DNA of 64,000 bases from Catenovulum sediminis (GCF_040270295.1 NZ_JBELOE010000284.1); one strand, 5' to 3'; numbered from the stretch's first letter, positions 26,879 to 35,954 are shown. The notes: generated from the sequence alone by a model not told the origin. Translations and numbers: made by a program.

Positions 26879-29800
26879 ATGAAGCGCATTAAACTTTTAA
26901 CATCTTGTGTGTTGCTAGTCACTTTTATAACCAGTTTTTCAAGTCGCGGTGAAGATATTGAGTTATATGTTCGCAATATTGCTGACCGAGTCGGCACTGC
27001 ACCTCAGGTTATGATAATTTTCGATAACTCAGGCAGTATGCAAATCAGTGAAAGTGTAAAAGCGAGTTATGATCCAGCACAAACGTATGATGGACACTAC
27101 ACCAATGGCGCGAATGAAAGGGCTGTATTTTTTTCAGTTGGCGCATCGGGTGCCTCAGAATTTCCAGACCCAGTTGATGATACAAGAAGGTTTAATGAAT
27201 TAATTAATGCGTGTAATCAATCTTTTATCCCTTTATACGGATTATGGCGACACAACACCAATGGCACTGAACAAAATGGTTATGAATTAGCGCAAGCGGG
27301 CGCTGATTTTTCGAATTATTCATTAATAGAAGGCGGACAAGGGTATTATGTCGACCGAGTAGGGGAATATTATACTAGCGGTCAGAATAAAAATAGCTGG
27401 CGTAGTTTGCGTGAAAATAATGGCATGAATGCAACGGATGTCATGGATTGTTTAAAAGATGTGCTGGAGGTGGATCAAAACAATCCAGGTGAGTTTGGTG
27501 CGCAAAGCGGTAATGGTACTCTTATTGGCGCCGGCCTGCCAGTCAATGGTTATGCAACAGGGCAGGGCAACAATAAAACGACACATACACACTATTTTGT
27601 GAGTGATCCCAGCAACATTGAAAATGATACCACCTATCAAAATACTAAAGCGACATTTGCCGATGTTAACGTTGTTACTTTGTATACCGGTAATTATTTA
27701 AACTGGAAAACAGCATCAGCAGCAGATGTGGGTAGCAATAACAAAAGCCGTTTAACAATTGCTAAAGAAGCTATTTCTTCTGTCGTAAACGCGACCGCAA
27801 CAGTCGATTTTGGGTTAACGCTTTTTAACATTAATTATCCGAATGAAGGACACAATGATGGTGGCCGAGTTGTTTCTGCAATCAAAACACGTAGTAATGC
27901 AGAAACGGATACTTTGTTAAATACAATTAATAATATTCAAGCACAAACCAATACGCCTTTGTGTGAAAGTATGTATGAAGTTTACCGTTATTTTGCTGGT
28001 CTTTCGGTGAAGTATGGCAATGAAAATGGGAGTTATGTACCAAGCTGGTTAAATCATTCCGATGTCTATATTGAACCGGATAAAGATCCCTCAGCAGAAA
28101 GCGCTGGTAGTTATATTACACCGTATGGCAATAACTGTCGTAACGAAGCTTATGTCGTTGTGATAACCGACGGGCAACCCACAAAAGACAATGATGCGAA
28201 TGCCAGCATTGCGGCCTTGTCGGGTGCCAACTCACAATCCGCTGTGGATGGGAACTATTTACCAGTGTTAACAGAGTGGATGTTTAATAATGATGTTAAC
28301 GAAAATTTAGATGGTATTCAAAATGTAGTCAGTTACACCATAGGCTTTGGTAGTGATGCCATTAATGCTGAACCTATTTTACAGGCAGCTGCTCAAAAAG
28401 GAGGCGGTGCATATTATTCAGCAACCGATCCCGATGAATTAGCTTCAGCCTTACAAAAAGCACTGATTAGTATTTTAGAACAGAGCGCTTCTTTTACATC
28501 GCCTTCTGTGGCATCTAATAATTTCGACCGAACGCGAAGTTTGGATAATGTGTATTATTCAATGTTTTTCCCCGATGATGGACCTAGATGGCCGGGTAAT
28601 CTTAAAAAACTAGTGGTAGCAGATAACGTTATTGTCGATTCAAATGGATTGCCTGCGATTGACTCGAACGGCAATATTGCGAGTACGGCATTTAGCTTTT
28701 GGGGGGCGACAAGTAGCTGTGAGCAAGGCACTGTGTGTGCAGATGGTAATGATGTCGATCGTGGTGGGGTGGCTGAGTATTTAGCGAATAAGTCACCGGC
28801 TGATCGAACGATCTATTCAAATACTGGAGGCGGGGGAGCGCTGCAAACCTTCAACTATTTAAATGCAAGCACAGGGATAGCAAACTTATCTGCAACCCTA
28901 GGTGTGGCAAGTGGTGAAGAATCTACTCTTATCGATTGGGCTCGTGGCGTTGATGTCCATGATGAAGATAATGATGGTAATACAAGTGAAATGAGAACCG
29001 ATGTATTCGGTGATCCTTTGCATTCTAAACCCTTAGTTATCAATTATGGTGGAAGTGTTAATAACCAGGATTTACGTATAGTTGTTGGTACCAATGCTGG
29101 TTTTTTACATATGCTTGATGACAATGGAGCGACTCTTACCGAGTCATGGTCTTTTATTCCGACCAGCGTGTATCCGAACTTAGATATTTTGAGAGACAAT
29201 GTCACCAATGCCTCTAAAGTGTATGGTATGGATGGTTCTCCAGTTGCCTATGTCAAAGATACAGATGGAACAATTTCGGCTGCAGACGGAGACAAAGTTT
29301 GGTTATTTACGGGTATGCGACGGGGTGGAAATCAATACTTTGCGTTTGATGTGACTTCGCCTGATTCGCCATCCTTAAAATGGACAATTACCGGTGGTTC
29401 AAATCAATTTCCAACACTTGCACAAAGCTGGTCTCAGCCGGTTGTCGGGTTTATTAAATCTTCTCGAATTGCCACATCAACGCCTGTCCTTATTTTGGGC
29501 GCGGGATATGTCAGCGATGCAGATTCTGCGGGGTCAACAACATCAGGTCGCGGGATCTATATTGTAAATGCAGATACTGGCGAAAGAGTTTGGAGTTTTA
29601 CACCCGACGCAAATTTAGGCAATAACACCGAAGTGAATATTTTAGATGCTGTGCCGGCTAAAGTTGCGGCGCTTGATTCTGATTTTGACGGCTTTATTGA
29701 TCGTATTTACGCCGGTGATCTAGGTGGAAATGTATGGCGAATGGATTTATTTGGTTCAGATGAAAGTAAATGGACCGCCTATAAATTAGCTTCTGTGTCA

Positions 29801-30604
29801 GGAGAGGCTCAGGCCGACAAGCGTAAATTTTTTAATGAACCGACGGTTGTACGAACGTTTTTCAATGTTAAGAAAAGGGTCAGTATCACGGGTAATGAAT
29901 CATCAACTGTCGTGGTCTCAAAAGAAGTCCCGTATGAGGGGATTGTGATTGGTAGCGGCGACCGAGCGCATCCGAATTCGTCGACCACCAATGATCGTTT
30001 ATATGTTATTCAAGATCGCAATATTATTACTGATTCCTATACTACTACGCCGAATTGGTCCAACATTAGTGAAGATGATTTATTTGATATGACAGGAGAT
30101 CCTATTCAACAAGCCATTGCAAATAATGACTTGGATAGTATATTGATTGATGGGCTTGCAAATAAAAAAGGTTGGTATATTGACTTAGCGCGAACAGGTG
30201 AAAAGTCACTATCTGCAGCTCGGGTTATCGGTGGCGTTGCATATTTCACATCTTATACACCGCCGGATGGTGGCGTGCTTGCAAATAGTTGTACCATAAA
30301 AGCAGGAACAGGGCGGCTTTATGCGATGGATTTGAGCTATGGCACGCAAATTTATGATTGGGGCAATGAAATGGTCGTTGGTAATCGAATTCCTGATACG
30401 CCTGTTACTTATGCGGGTGAAAATGAAGATGGTAAAAGCCTGTTATCTTTTATCGGTGTTGGTCAAGGTGAAAATAATACAGGTGTGATCGAAGCTAAAG
30501 GATCGACAGGTGAACCAGGAGAGTCATGTGAAGATTCGAATAGTTGTGATATTGATTTCGGCTTAAAAACATATAAATTACATACCAAGGTTGAAGAGAA
30601 ATAA
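26879..30604 (+). CDS. pilY1: Type IV pilus tip adhesin/assembly protein PilY1
   Basis: 1241 residues with an N-terminal signal peptide. A von Willebrand A-like domain has the MIDAS start D49-N-S-G-S and the later ITDGQP. The C-terminal half is the PilC/PilY1 beta-propeller, with DPLHSKPLVINYGG and YGMDGSPVAYV. A calcium-loop segment starts at D933 (DSDFDGFID) and leads into RIYAGDLGGNVWRMDL. PilY1 proteins sit at the pilus tip, control extension and mediate surface contact and adhesion. The stop overlaps the pilE start by one base. Confidence 0.93.
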   Translation: MKRIKLLTSCVLLVTFITSFSSRGEDIELYVRNIADRVGTAPQVMIIFDNSGSMQISESVKASYDPAQTYDGHYTNGANERAVFFSVGASGASEFPDPVDDTRRFNELINACNQSFIPLYGLWRHNTNGTEQNGYELAQAGADFSNYSLIEGGQGYYVDRVGEYYTSGQNKNSWRSLRENNGMNATDVMDCLKDVLEVDQNNPGEFGAQSGNGTLIGAGLPVNGYATGQGNNKTTHTHYFVSDPSNIENDTTYQNTKATFADVNVVTLYTGNYLNWKTASAADVGSNNKSRLTIAKEAISSVVNATATVDFGLTLFNINYPNEGHNDGGRVVSAIKTRSNAETDTLLNTINNIQAQTNTPLCESMYEVYRYFAGLSVKYGNENGSYVPSWLNHSDVYIEPDKDPSAESAGSYITPYGNNCRNEAYVVVITDGQPTKDNDANASIAALSGANSQSAVDGNYLPVLTEWMFNNDVNENLDGIQNVVSYTIGFGSDAINAEPILQAAAQKGGGAYYSATDPDELASALQKALISILEQSASFTSPSVASNNFDRTRSLDNVYYSMFFPDDGPRWPGNLKKLVVADNVIVDSNGLPAIDSNGNIASTAFSFWGATSSCEQGTVCADGNDVDRGGVAEYLANKSPADRTIYSNTGGGGALQTFNYLNASTGIANLSATLGVASGEESTLIDWARGVDVHDEDNDGNTSEMRTDVFGDPLHSKPLVINYGGSVNNQDLRIVVGTNAGFLHMLDDNGATLTESWSFIPTSVYPNLDILRDNVTNASKVYGMDGSPVAYVKDTDGTISAADGDKVWLFTGMRRGGNQYFAFDVTSPDSPSLKWTITGGSNQFPTLAQSWSQPVVGFIKSSRIATSTPVLILGAGYVSDADSAGSTTSGRGIYIVNADTGERVWSFTPDANLGNNTEVNILDAVPAKVAALDSDFDGFIDRIYAGDLGGNVWRMDLFGSDESKWTAYKLASVSGEAQADKRKFFNEPTVVRTFFNVKKRVSITGNESSTVVVSKEVPYEGIVIGSGDRAHPNSSTTNDRLYVIQDRNIITDSYTTTPNWSNISEDDLFDMTGDPIQQAIANNDLDSILIDGLANKKGWYIDLARTGEKSLSAARVIGGVAYFTSYTPPDGGVLANSCTIKAGTGRLYAMDLSYGTQIYDWGNEMVVGNRIPDTPVTYAGENEDGKSLLSFIGVGQGENNTGVIEAKGSTGEPGESCEDSNSCDIDFGLKTYKLHTKVEEK

Positions 30605-31047
30605 TGCTCGGAACATATAAAGTGCAGGGTTTGACGTTGGTCGAACTTATGATATCGGTAGCCATTGTTGGTATATTGGCCGCTGTTGCTTATCCCGCTT
30701 ATGTTGATCATTACTCGCAAAGTTATCGCAGTGATGTGATGCGTGAATTAGTCAAGGTGATCAACAAGCAAGAAGCTTATTATGCTGATCAAATGACTTA
30801 TACCGCGGATATGACTGAACTCGGTTATCCAAATGACCCTTACATAGCCGAGAATGAAATGTTTACCATTGATATTGTCGAGGCCCAAGGATTAGATTTA
30901 ACGCAAGAATATACGGTTACAGCGACAGCTGTAACCGCACAGAAAAACAATGACCCAGAGTGTGCATCATTGAGCATTAATCACTTGGGTGAAAAATCTG
31001 CAGAGGATAAAGATGGAAATGATTCAACGAGTTTGTGCTGGTATTAA
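30604..31047 (+). CDS. pilE: Type IV minor pilin PilE-like
   Basis: 147 residues. The leader ends KVQG before LTLVELMISVAIVGILAAVAYPAY, then HYSQSYRSDVMRELV and a C-terminal disulfide pair (PECASL and SLCWY). The small size and position after pilY1 mark it as the PilE-type minor pilin of the cluster rather than the major PilA. It overlaps the next gene by 35 bp. Confidence 0.87.
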   Translation: MLGTYKVQGLTLVELMISVAIVGILAAVAYPAYVDHYSQSYRSDVMRELVKVINKQEAYYADQMTYTADMTELGYPNDPYIAENEMFTIDIVEAQGLDLTQEYTVTATAVTAQKNNDPECASLSINHLGEKSAEDKDGNDSTSLCWY

Positions 31048-31342
31048 ACTTTGTACTTTACCTCTGTTATTGATAGCTGGCTTTAGCGCCTCGTTGTCTG
31101 CGCAGCCATTAGATTATAAATGTTACGTTCAGTTAAATAATGGTAAATTTCAAATTGCCTTTATCGATGGAGCACATGCTGCAGATGAAAGAAGCGCGAT
31201 GCAGGTCGCTTTAGCTCAGGGCGTATATGCAGAGGATGGCACCAGTGTGCTAAAAATTAACAAAGTTTTTGAATGCCGACGATTAAACCGCTCTTTTGTT
31301 AATGTAGAAGCAATCAAACTTGACGAGAGAACACCTAGGTAA
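31013..31342 (+). CDS. Small secreted protein, TapY2-like, at the end of the minor pilin operon
   Basis: 109 residues from ATG 31013, which has an AGAGGA site 5 nt upstream; the frame extends to GTG 30989. A signal peptide (about 1-30, ending SLSA) precedes a short domain with two cysteines (YKCYVQLNNGKF and VFECRR). Position and size match TapY2, a small protein encoded after pilE in Aeromonas and Shewanella type IV pilus clusters; that identification rests on context and general appearance only. Confidence 0.6.
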   Translation: MEMIQRVCAGIKLCTLPLLLIAGFSASLSAQPLDYKCYVQLNNGKFQIAFIDGAHAADERSAMQVALAQGVYAEDGTSVLKINKVFECRRLNRSFVNVEAIKLDERTPR

Positions 31343-31355
31343 AAAACGATACAAA

Positions 31356-31919
31356 CTAATTGCAGACAATATGGCTGCTGTTGGTATTTGTTTCATCTTT
31401 GCCATCGTTATCAATGTCTCTTGAAAGCCTTGGGCGTCCGCCTAAACTAATAATAACAGCTCTTGAATAGAGTTCATTATCGTCTACGTGCGGGCAGTAT
31501 CTAAATGTTCCGGCAAGCCCTTTTATATGTCCATTTTCACCAAACCGTAAGTAACGGCCGCCTGAAAACTCAAATTTATCATGGTTTTGAATTGGGTTTC
31601 GTAATCGTACTTGAGTATCTATTTGCTGATCGAATTTAATATTATTATCTCGATCGACAAATATACTGTAGCCTTGTTTCCAGTTATTAATACAATCACC
31701 GTTAGTATTTAAAGGGCACATAACAACAGGGAAATTAAACTGCACAGCGTGATTACGCGATAATAATATATCTTGATTTAACTGATATAAATGGTTGTTT
31801 ACGCGCGATTCTACAAGCGTTTCTTTTAAACTTGGAATACCTAAAGTGAGCGAAATTAAACTAATGGCCAGTAAAATAATTAGTTCAAGCAGGGTAAAAG
31901 CATCTTGTTTATAGAGCAT
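31356..31919 (-). CDS. GspH/FimT-family pseudopilin
   Basis: 187 residues. The prepilin helix reads KQDAFTLLELIILLAISLISLTLGIPSL; the residue before the cleavage site is Ala rather than Gly. The head carries CPLNTNGDC, FVDRDNNIKFD, FRYCP and a C-terminal VCN, the FimT/GspH pattern. It is convergent with the minor pilin operon (13 bp gap) and a tandem paralogue of the next gene; the two share the tail SRAVII...GRPR...DIDxDGKDE. Confidence 0.82.
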   Translation of the reverse strand: MLYKQDAFTLLELIILLAISLISLTLGIPSLKETLVESRVNNHLYQLNQDILLSRNHAVQFNFPVVMCPLNTNGDCINNWKQGYSIFVDRDNNIKFDQQIDTQVRLRNPIQNHDKFEFSGGRYLRFGENGHIKGLAGTFRYCPHVDDNELYSRAVIISLGGRPRLSRDIDNDGKDETNTNSSHIVCN

Positions 31920-31997
31920 GTTTCTTCCATGAATTTGTTCTTCCGTGTGATCTTATCTTAGAAAAATAGCCACTATAAAACAAGCAAATATTATTTT

Positions 31998-32594
31998 TTA
32001 AATGCAGGTAATGTGATCATTCGAGCTATTTATTTCATCTTTCCCATCATGATCTATATCTGATGAAGCACGCGGTCGACCACTCAGCCCAATGATAACT
32101 GCTCGTGAATACAATTCAGGGTTATCAACACTCGGACAATATTTAAAAATGCCTTGCTGATTGTTACTAAATGAGGTGATTGGCGTCCCATCAAATTGAT
32201 ACTGGAGTGCACTGCCGTCAGAAAATGTCAGGCTATCACCCGTTGAAACTTTAGCCCGTACAAATAGTTTACGCTCAGTTGCAGAATCAAACACTGCGTC
32301 TGCATTGTTATCGATGAACACAGTATAGCCGTTGTGCCATTGGTTGTTGCATTGATTACTCGAGTTTAACGGGCAAATAGTGATTGTTGTTTCATAGTTC
32401 ACCGCATAACTGCGAGCAGAAACAATATCTTTATTTAAGTTCATTACAACCGTGTTAATTCGGTTTTCTACAATGGTTTCTAGCAACGAGGGTATACCCA
32501 AGGTTAGCGCAATACCTGCGATCGCTAAAGTTAACATTAATTCTAGTAGAGTAAAGCCGCGCTGTATCGAATTACGCAGTGAAAAAGGTGACAT
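31998..32594 (-). CDS. GspH/FimT-family pseudopilin, paralogue
   Basis: 198 residues. The leader ends QRG before FTLLELMLTLAIAGIALTLGIPSL, with the normal Gly-Phe cleavage site. The head has CPLNSSNQC, FIDNNADAVFD, FKYCP and a terminal CI. It is upstream of, and clearly related to, the neighbouring FimT-like gene, so a tandem duplication with divergence of the heads is likely. It probably contributes a minor pilin to the same type IV pilus. Confidence 0.84.
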   Translation of the reverse strand: MSPFSLRNSIQRGFTLLELMLTLAIAGIALTLGIPSLLETIVENRINTVVMNLNKDIVSARSYAVNYETTITICPLNSSNQCNNQWHNGYTVFIDNNADAVFDSATERKLFVRAKVSTGDSLTFSDGSALQYQFDGTPITSFSNNQQGIFKYCPSVDNPELYSRAVIIGLSGRPRASSDIDHDGKDEINSSNDHITCI

Positions 32595-32725
32595 TCGTAC
32601 TCCAGCTTAAATGCTTCGAACATGTTAGGTAATTATGGCAAAACTGAGTGAAAATGCGAGGATATTTTATCTTGCGGTTAAAACTGATATAAAACGAAAT
32701 GGGCATTAAATAGAATTGTATGAAA

Positions 32726-32801
32726 TGGCGTCCCATAGGGGATTCGAACCCCTGTTACCGCCGTGAAAGGGCGGTGTCCTAGGCCTCTAGACGAATGGGA
32801 C
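32726..32801 (-). tRNA. tRNA-Glu (TTC), copy 1
   Basis: 76-nt cloverleaf on the minus strand. The acceptor GTCCCAT pairs with ATGGGAC, the anticodon loop is CTTTCAC and CCA is encoded. Last of four tRNAs in one array. Confidence 0.97.
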
Positions 32802-32857
32802 GCATAGGAACTTCAAGCAATTTGTATAACGTTACTCTTAACCGAGGAAGTTAAAAG

Positions 32858-32933
32858 TGGCGTCCCATAGGGGATTCGAACCCCTGTTACCGCCGTGAAA
32901 GGGCGGTGTCCTAGGCCTCTAGACGAATGGGAC
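32858..32933 (-). tRNA. tRNA-Glu (TTC), copy 2
   Basis: Same sequence as copy 1, including the encoded CCA; spacer of 56 bp to copy 1. Confidence 0.97.
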
Positions 32934-32985
32934 GCTTAGGAACTTTTAATTTGTTTGTTACACTACTTAAACCAAAAGGTTGAAG

Positions 32986-33061
32986 TGGCGTCCCATAGGG
33001 GATTCGAACCCCTGTTACCGCCGTGAAAGGGCGGTGTCCTAGGCCTCTAGACGAATGGGAC
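32986..33061 (-). tRNA. tRNA-Glu (TTC), copy 3
   Basis: Same sequence as the other two copies; follows tRNA-Ala by 72 bp in the direction of transcription. Confidence 0.97.
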
Positions 33062-33133
33062 GCTGTATCAAACAGGACAACAAATGTTGTCAGGCCATTA
33101 CATTGAATTAACGCAGTTCATACTATGAACATT

Positions 33134-33209
33134 TGGTGGAGCTAAGCGGGATCGAACCGCTGACCTCAACACTGCCAGTGTTGCGCTCTCCCAGCTGAGC
33201 TATAGCCCC
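33134..33209 (-). tRNA. tRNA-Ala (GGC)
   Basis: 76-nt cloverleaf on the minus strand. The acceptor is GGGGCTA with TAGCTCC (one G-T pair), the anticodon loop is CTGGCAG and CCA is encoded. First tRNA of the Ala-Glu-Glu-Glu array. Confidence 0.97.
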
Positions 33210-33237
33210 GAACCAGCATTGCCTCAATGCGGGGCGC

Positions 33238-33266
33238 ATTCTATGCACCCCGACTGAGTATGTCAA
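33238..33266 (-). promoter_or_regulatory. Sigma-70 promoter of the Ala-Glu-Glu-Glu tRNA array
   Basis: On the minus strand TTGACA (33266-33261), a 17-bp spacer and TAGAAT (33243-33238) are followed by a GC-rich discriminator (GCGCCCC), about 28 bp before tRNA-Ala. The discriminator type is that of stable-RNA promoters under stringent control. It sits just after the gltX stop, so the array does not depend on gltX read-through. Confidence 0.82.
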
Positions 33267-33273
33267 CAAAAAA

Positions 33274-34683
33274 TTATGACTTTTCTCGATTATTAATAAA
33301 TTCTATTGCCAAATCGATTCTAGCCAAGGTTTTTGCCTGTCCAATTAAGTGTAAAGTTTGATCTAAAGAAGGTGAATTTCCACCACCCGTGACAGCCACG
33401 CGAAGCGGCATTCCGACTTTACCCATGCCCAAACCCAGTTCTTCGGCAGTTGCGTTGATGAGCGTGTGAAGGGATTCTGGTGTCCACTCGGTACAAGCTG
33501 CTAATTTTTCTTTTATTAAAACTAAAGGTTCTTTTGCGACGGGCCTTAAGTGCTTCTTGGCCGCTTTTTCATCAAACTCAGTGAAATCTTCATAAAAATA
33601 GCGTGAAATCTCAACTAACTCTTTTAATGTTTTAACTCTGTCAGCTTGCACTTGGATAACACTTTCTATCGCTGGACCTGTGCTGGTATCTAGCTTTTGC
33701 TCATTTAAATGCCATTGTAAGTGTTGCGCCACTTCGCTTGCAGGTAACGTTTTGATGTAATGTTGGTTCAACCAAATTAACTTTTCAGTATTAAATGCAG
33801 AAGCGGCTTTATTAATGGCTTCTAAACTGAATAGACTAATCATCTCATCTACAGAAAAAACTTCTTGATCACCATGAGACCATCCCAAGCGCACTAGATA
33901 ATTAAGTAAGGCTTGTGGTAAATAACCATCATCACGATATTGCATAACGCTGACAGCGCCGTGACGTTTAGATAGCTTTTTACCATCGTCGCCCAAAATC
34001 ATAGATACGTGAGCATAGGTCGGCACGGGCGCATTTAAAGCATTTAATATGTTAATTTGGCGAGGGGTATTGTTGATATGGTCTTCACCACGCACCACAT
34101 GTGTAATGCCCATGTCCCAATCATCAACAACAACGCAGAAGTTATATGTCGGCGTGCCATCTGAGCGTTGAATAATGAGATCGTCAAGCTCACTATTAAC
34201 CACTTCGATTTTGCCGCGAATTTTGTCATCGAATACAACCGTGCCTGTTTGTGGGGTTTTAAAGCGAATTACGTATGGCTGATCGCTTGGGTGATCTGTG
34301 CGATCACGCCATTTTCCGTTGTATCTTGGTTTTTCTCCGGCAGCCATTTGTTTCTCGCGCATCTCGTCGAGCTCTTCGCTGCTGCAAAAACATTTATAGG
34401 CTTTACCTTCATCTAAAAGTTGTTGAATTAAACTTTTATAGCGGTCAAATCTTTTTGTTTGGTAGTAGGGGCCTTCATTCCAGTCCAATGATAACCATTG
34501 CATACCATCCATTATCGCATCGATAGCTTGCTGAGTTGAGCGCTCAATATCCGTATCTTCAATGCGTAGAACAAATTCGCCTTGGTTTGCTTTAGCAAAT
34601 AACCAAGAATAAAGAGCTGTTCGAGCCCCCCCTACATGCAAATAACCCGTAGGGCTGGGTGCAAAACGTGTTTTTATCGTCAT
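33274..34683 (-). CDS. gltX: Glutamyl-tRNA synthetase
   Basis: 469 residues starting at ATG 34683 (MTIKTRFAPSPTGYLHVGG); the longer in-frame extension to 34734 is not part of the family. The class I HIGH element is SPTGYLHVGGART and the KMSKS element is KLSKRHG. CFCS and the following segment form the zinc-site region. It charges tRNA-Glu, whose three gene copies lie immediately downstream. Confidence 0.96.
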   Translation of the reverse strand: MTIKTRFAPSPTGYLHVGGARTALYSWLFAKANQGEFVLRIEDTDIERSTQQAIDAIMDGMQWLSLDWNEGPYYQTKRFDRYKSLIQQLLDEGKAYKCFCSSEELDEMREKQMAAGEKPRYNGKWRDRTDHPSDQPYVIRFKTPQTGTVVFDDKIRGKIEVVNSELDDLIIQRSDGTPTYNFCVVVDDWDMGITHVVRGEDHINNTPRQINILNALNAPVPTYAHVSMILGDDGKKLSKRHGAVSVMQYRDDGYLPQALLNYLVRLGWSHGDQEVFSVDEMISLFSLEAINKAASAFNTEKLIWLNQHYIKTLPASEVAQHLQWHLNEQKLDTSTGPAIESVIQVQADRVKTLKELVEISRYFYEDFTEFDEKAAKKHLRPVAKEPLVLIKEKLAACTEWTPESLHTLINATAEELGLGMGKVGMPLRVAVTGGGNSPSLDQTLHLIGQAKTLARIDLAIEFINNREKS

Positions 34684-34855
34684 TATGTTTAAATCCGGCA
34701 ATTTAGAATGGAATGTAAAAAGGTATTTTAACAATGCTTGCCAGTGTTTCCTAATTAGATTTTGATTGAAATAAGTGTATTTTGTATAGTTTTAACGCGC
34801 GTTGGTTATTTAATAGTCGATTGAATGAAATTACTATTTTTTTTAAGAATTTTTG

Positions 34856-34883
34856 TTGACAGCTGCCAGAGCTTCCCTATAAT
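34856..34883 (+). promoter_or_regulatory. Sigma-70 promoter of the tRNA-Val pair
   Basis: TTGACA at 34856-34861 and TATAAT at 34878-34883 with 16 bp between, followed by a GC-rich GCGCACC discriminator. It lies 54 bp before the first tRNA-Val. It is divergent from gltX, whose own promoter should lie in the rest of the 34684-34855 gap. Confidence 0.85.
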
Positions 34884-34937
34884 GCGCACCACATAGCGAG
34901 GCAGTCAACTTTAACTAAAGTTCTGTTAGCTAGCGGA

Positions 34938-35013
34938 GGACGCTTAGCTCAGTTGGGAGAGCATCGCCCTTACAAGGCGAGGGTCACTGGTTCAAGTCCA
35001 GTAGCGTCCACCA
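34938..35013 (+). tRNA. tRNA-Val (TAC), copy 1
   Basis: 76 nt; acceptor GGACGCT with AGCGTCC, anticodon loop CTTACAA, encoded CCA. Confidence 0.97.
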
Positions 35014-35040
35014 ATTCTAAAATCTGCATTAAGTCCAAAT

Positions 35041-35116
35041 GGACGCTTAGCTCAGTTGGGAGAGCATCGCCCTTACAAGGCGAGGGTCACTGGTTCAAGT
35101 CCAGTAGCGTCCACCA
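35041..35116 (+). tRNA. tRNA-Val (TAC), copy 2
   Basis: Identical to copy 1, 27 bp downstream in the same transcript. Confidence 0.97.
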
Positions 35117-35201
35117 AATTTTTCTTATGTTGTCAATTCCTAATTCAATATCGCATCGAATTCTACTCTGATAAAGAACATATGTTTCGAGCTTTGAGCT
35201 G

Positions 35202-35440
35202 TGTAGGTCGTCCCTTTAGGGCGACAATTATTAATTCGATATTTGTGCATTCTGCTTTTGTCGGGCTGAAGCCACGACCTACATTTTAGTTTTAAGCTAC
35301 AAGCTACAAGCTACAAGTTTCGAGTTTCGAGCTGTGTAGGTTGTTCCTTTAGGACGACATTTTAAATTCATCATCTGTGCATTATGCTTTTGTCGGACTA
35401 AAGTCGCGACCTACACGTCGGGCTGAAGCCGCGACCTACA
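35202..35440. repeat. Palindromic intergenic repeat units, two imperfect copies
   Basis: Unit 1 (35202-35283) starts TGTAGGTCGTCCC and ends CCACGACCTACA, so its ends are inverted repeats; each end also folds on itself (CCCTTTAGGG; GGGCTGAAGCC). Unit 2 (35335-35440) has the same plan, and its right half is duplicated (35391-35415 and 35417-35440). Between them are three AAGCTAC heptamers (35294-35314) and two TTTCGAG heptamers (35318-35331), with partial inverted copies at 35460-35505. The 405-bp gap 35117-35521 holds no gene; this is a REP- or MITE-like mosaic. Confidence 0.75.
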
Positions 35441-35521
35441 TTTTAGCGATAAGTTGCAAGCTACAAGTTTCGACCTACAATTAGCTTGCAGCTCGAAACT
35501 CAAAACTAAAAAGGTATTTAT

Positions 35522-35926
35522 ATGAAAGGCAGTTGTTTGTGCAATCAAGTTCAATTTGAAGTGCAACCTCCGGTGCAATTATTTCAGTATTGCCATTGTT
35601 CCCGTTGTCGCAAAGTAACAGGCAGTGCACATGCATCTAATTTATATGCGAAAAATAGTCAGTTGATATGGTTGAAAGGCGAAGACCTAGTGCAACGGTA
35701 TGAAGTGCCTGATGCAAAATACTTTGCAACTTGTTTTTGCAAACACTGTGGTTCGGCTTTGCCTTGGACTGTAAAGGGCCGAGACACTTTGGTTATCCCC
35801 GCCGGTTCACTAGATGAAGACCTAGATACGACACCTTTGCAAAGTATTCACTGGGCTTCCAAAGCAAATTGGTATACATCGCCCAATTCAATCCCGCATT
35901 TTGACGAATTACCACCGAAAAAGTAA
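35522..35926 (+). CDS. GFA family protein (glutathione-dependent formaldehyde-activating enzyme-like)
   Basis: 134 residues. The Mss4-like zinc fold is marked by CLC at residues 5-7, CHCSRCRK near 24-31 and CFCKHCGS near 72-79. The family includes S-(hydroxymethyl)glutathione synthase, but most members have no proven reaction, so the substrate is left open. It stands alone between the palindromic repeats and rlmD; an AAAGG site lies upstream of ATG 35522. Confidence 0.82.
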   Translation: MKGSCLCNQVQFEVQPPVQLFQYCHCSRCRKVTGSAHASNLYAKNSQLIWLKGEDLVQRYEVPDAKYFATCFCKHCGSALPWTVKGRDTLVIPAGSLDEDLDTTPLQSIHWASKANWYTSPNSIPHFDELPPKK

Positions 35927-35934
35927 TTCTGTAG

Positions 35935-35954
35935 CTAGGGTGTGTTTATCTTTG
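35935..35954 (+). repeat. Possible solo IS end relic
   Basis: CTAG followed by GGGTGTGTTTATCTTTG matches 15 of 17 bases of the sequence beside the IS5-type transposase at 63850-63866, also preceded by CTAG. No transposase is near. Short, so chance similarity cannot be excluded. Confidence 0.3.

Noticed and set aside
32726..33061. Three regularly spaced near-identical blocks that look like a CRISPR array
   Set aside because: They are complete tRNA-Glu genes with cloverleaf pairing and encoded CCA; no cas genes.
34684..34734. N-terminal extension of gltX
   Set aside because: The enzyme family starts directly before the TRFAPSPTG motif; ATG 34683 fits.
34953..35289. Two short plus-strand frames of 72 and 77 codons across the tRNA-Val pair
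   Set aside because: They run through the tRNA genes and share a repeat only because the tRNAs are identical; no ribosome site or family resemblance.
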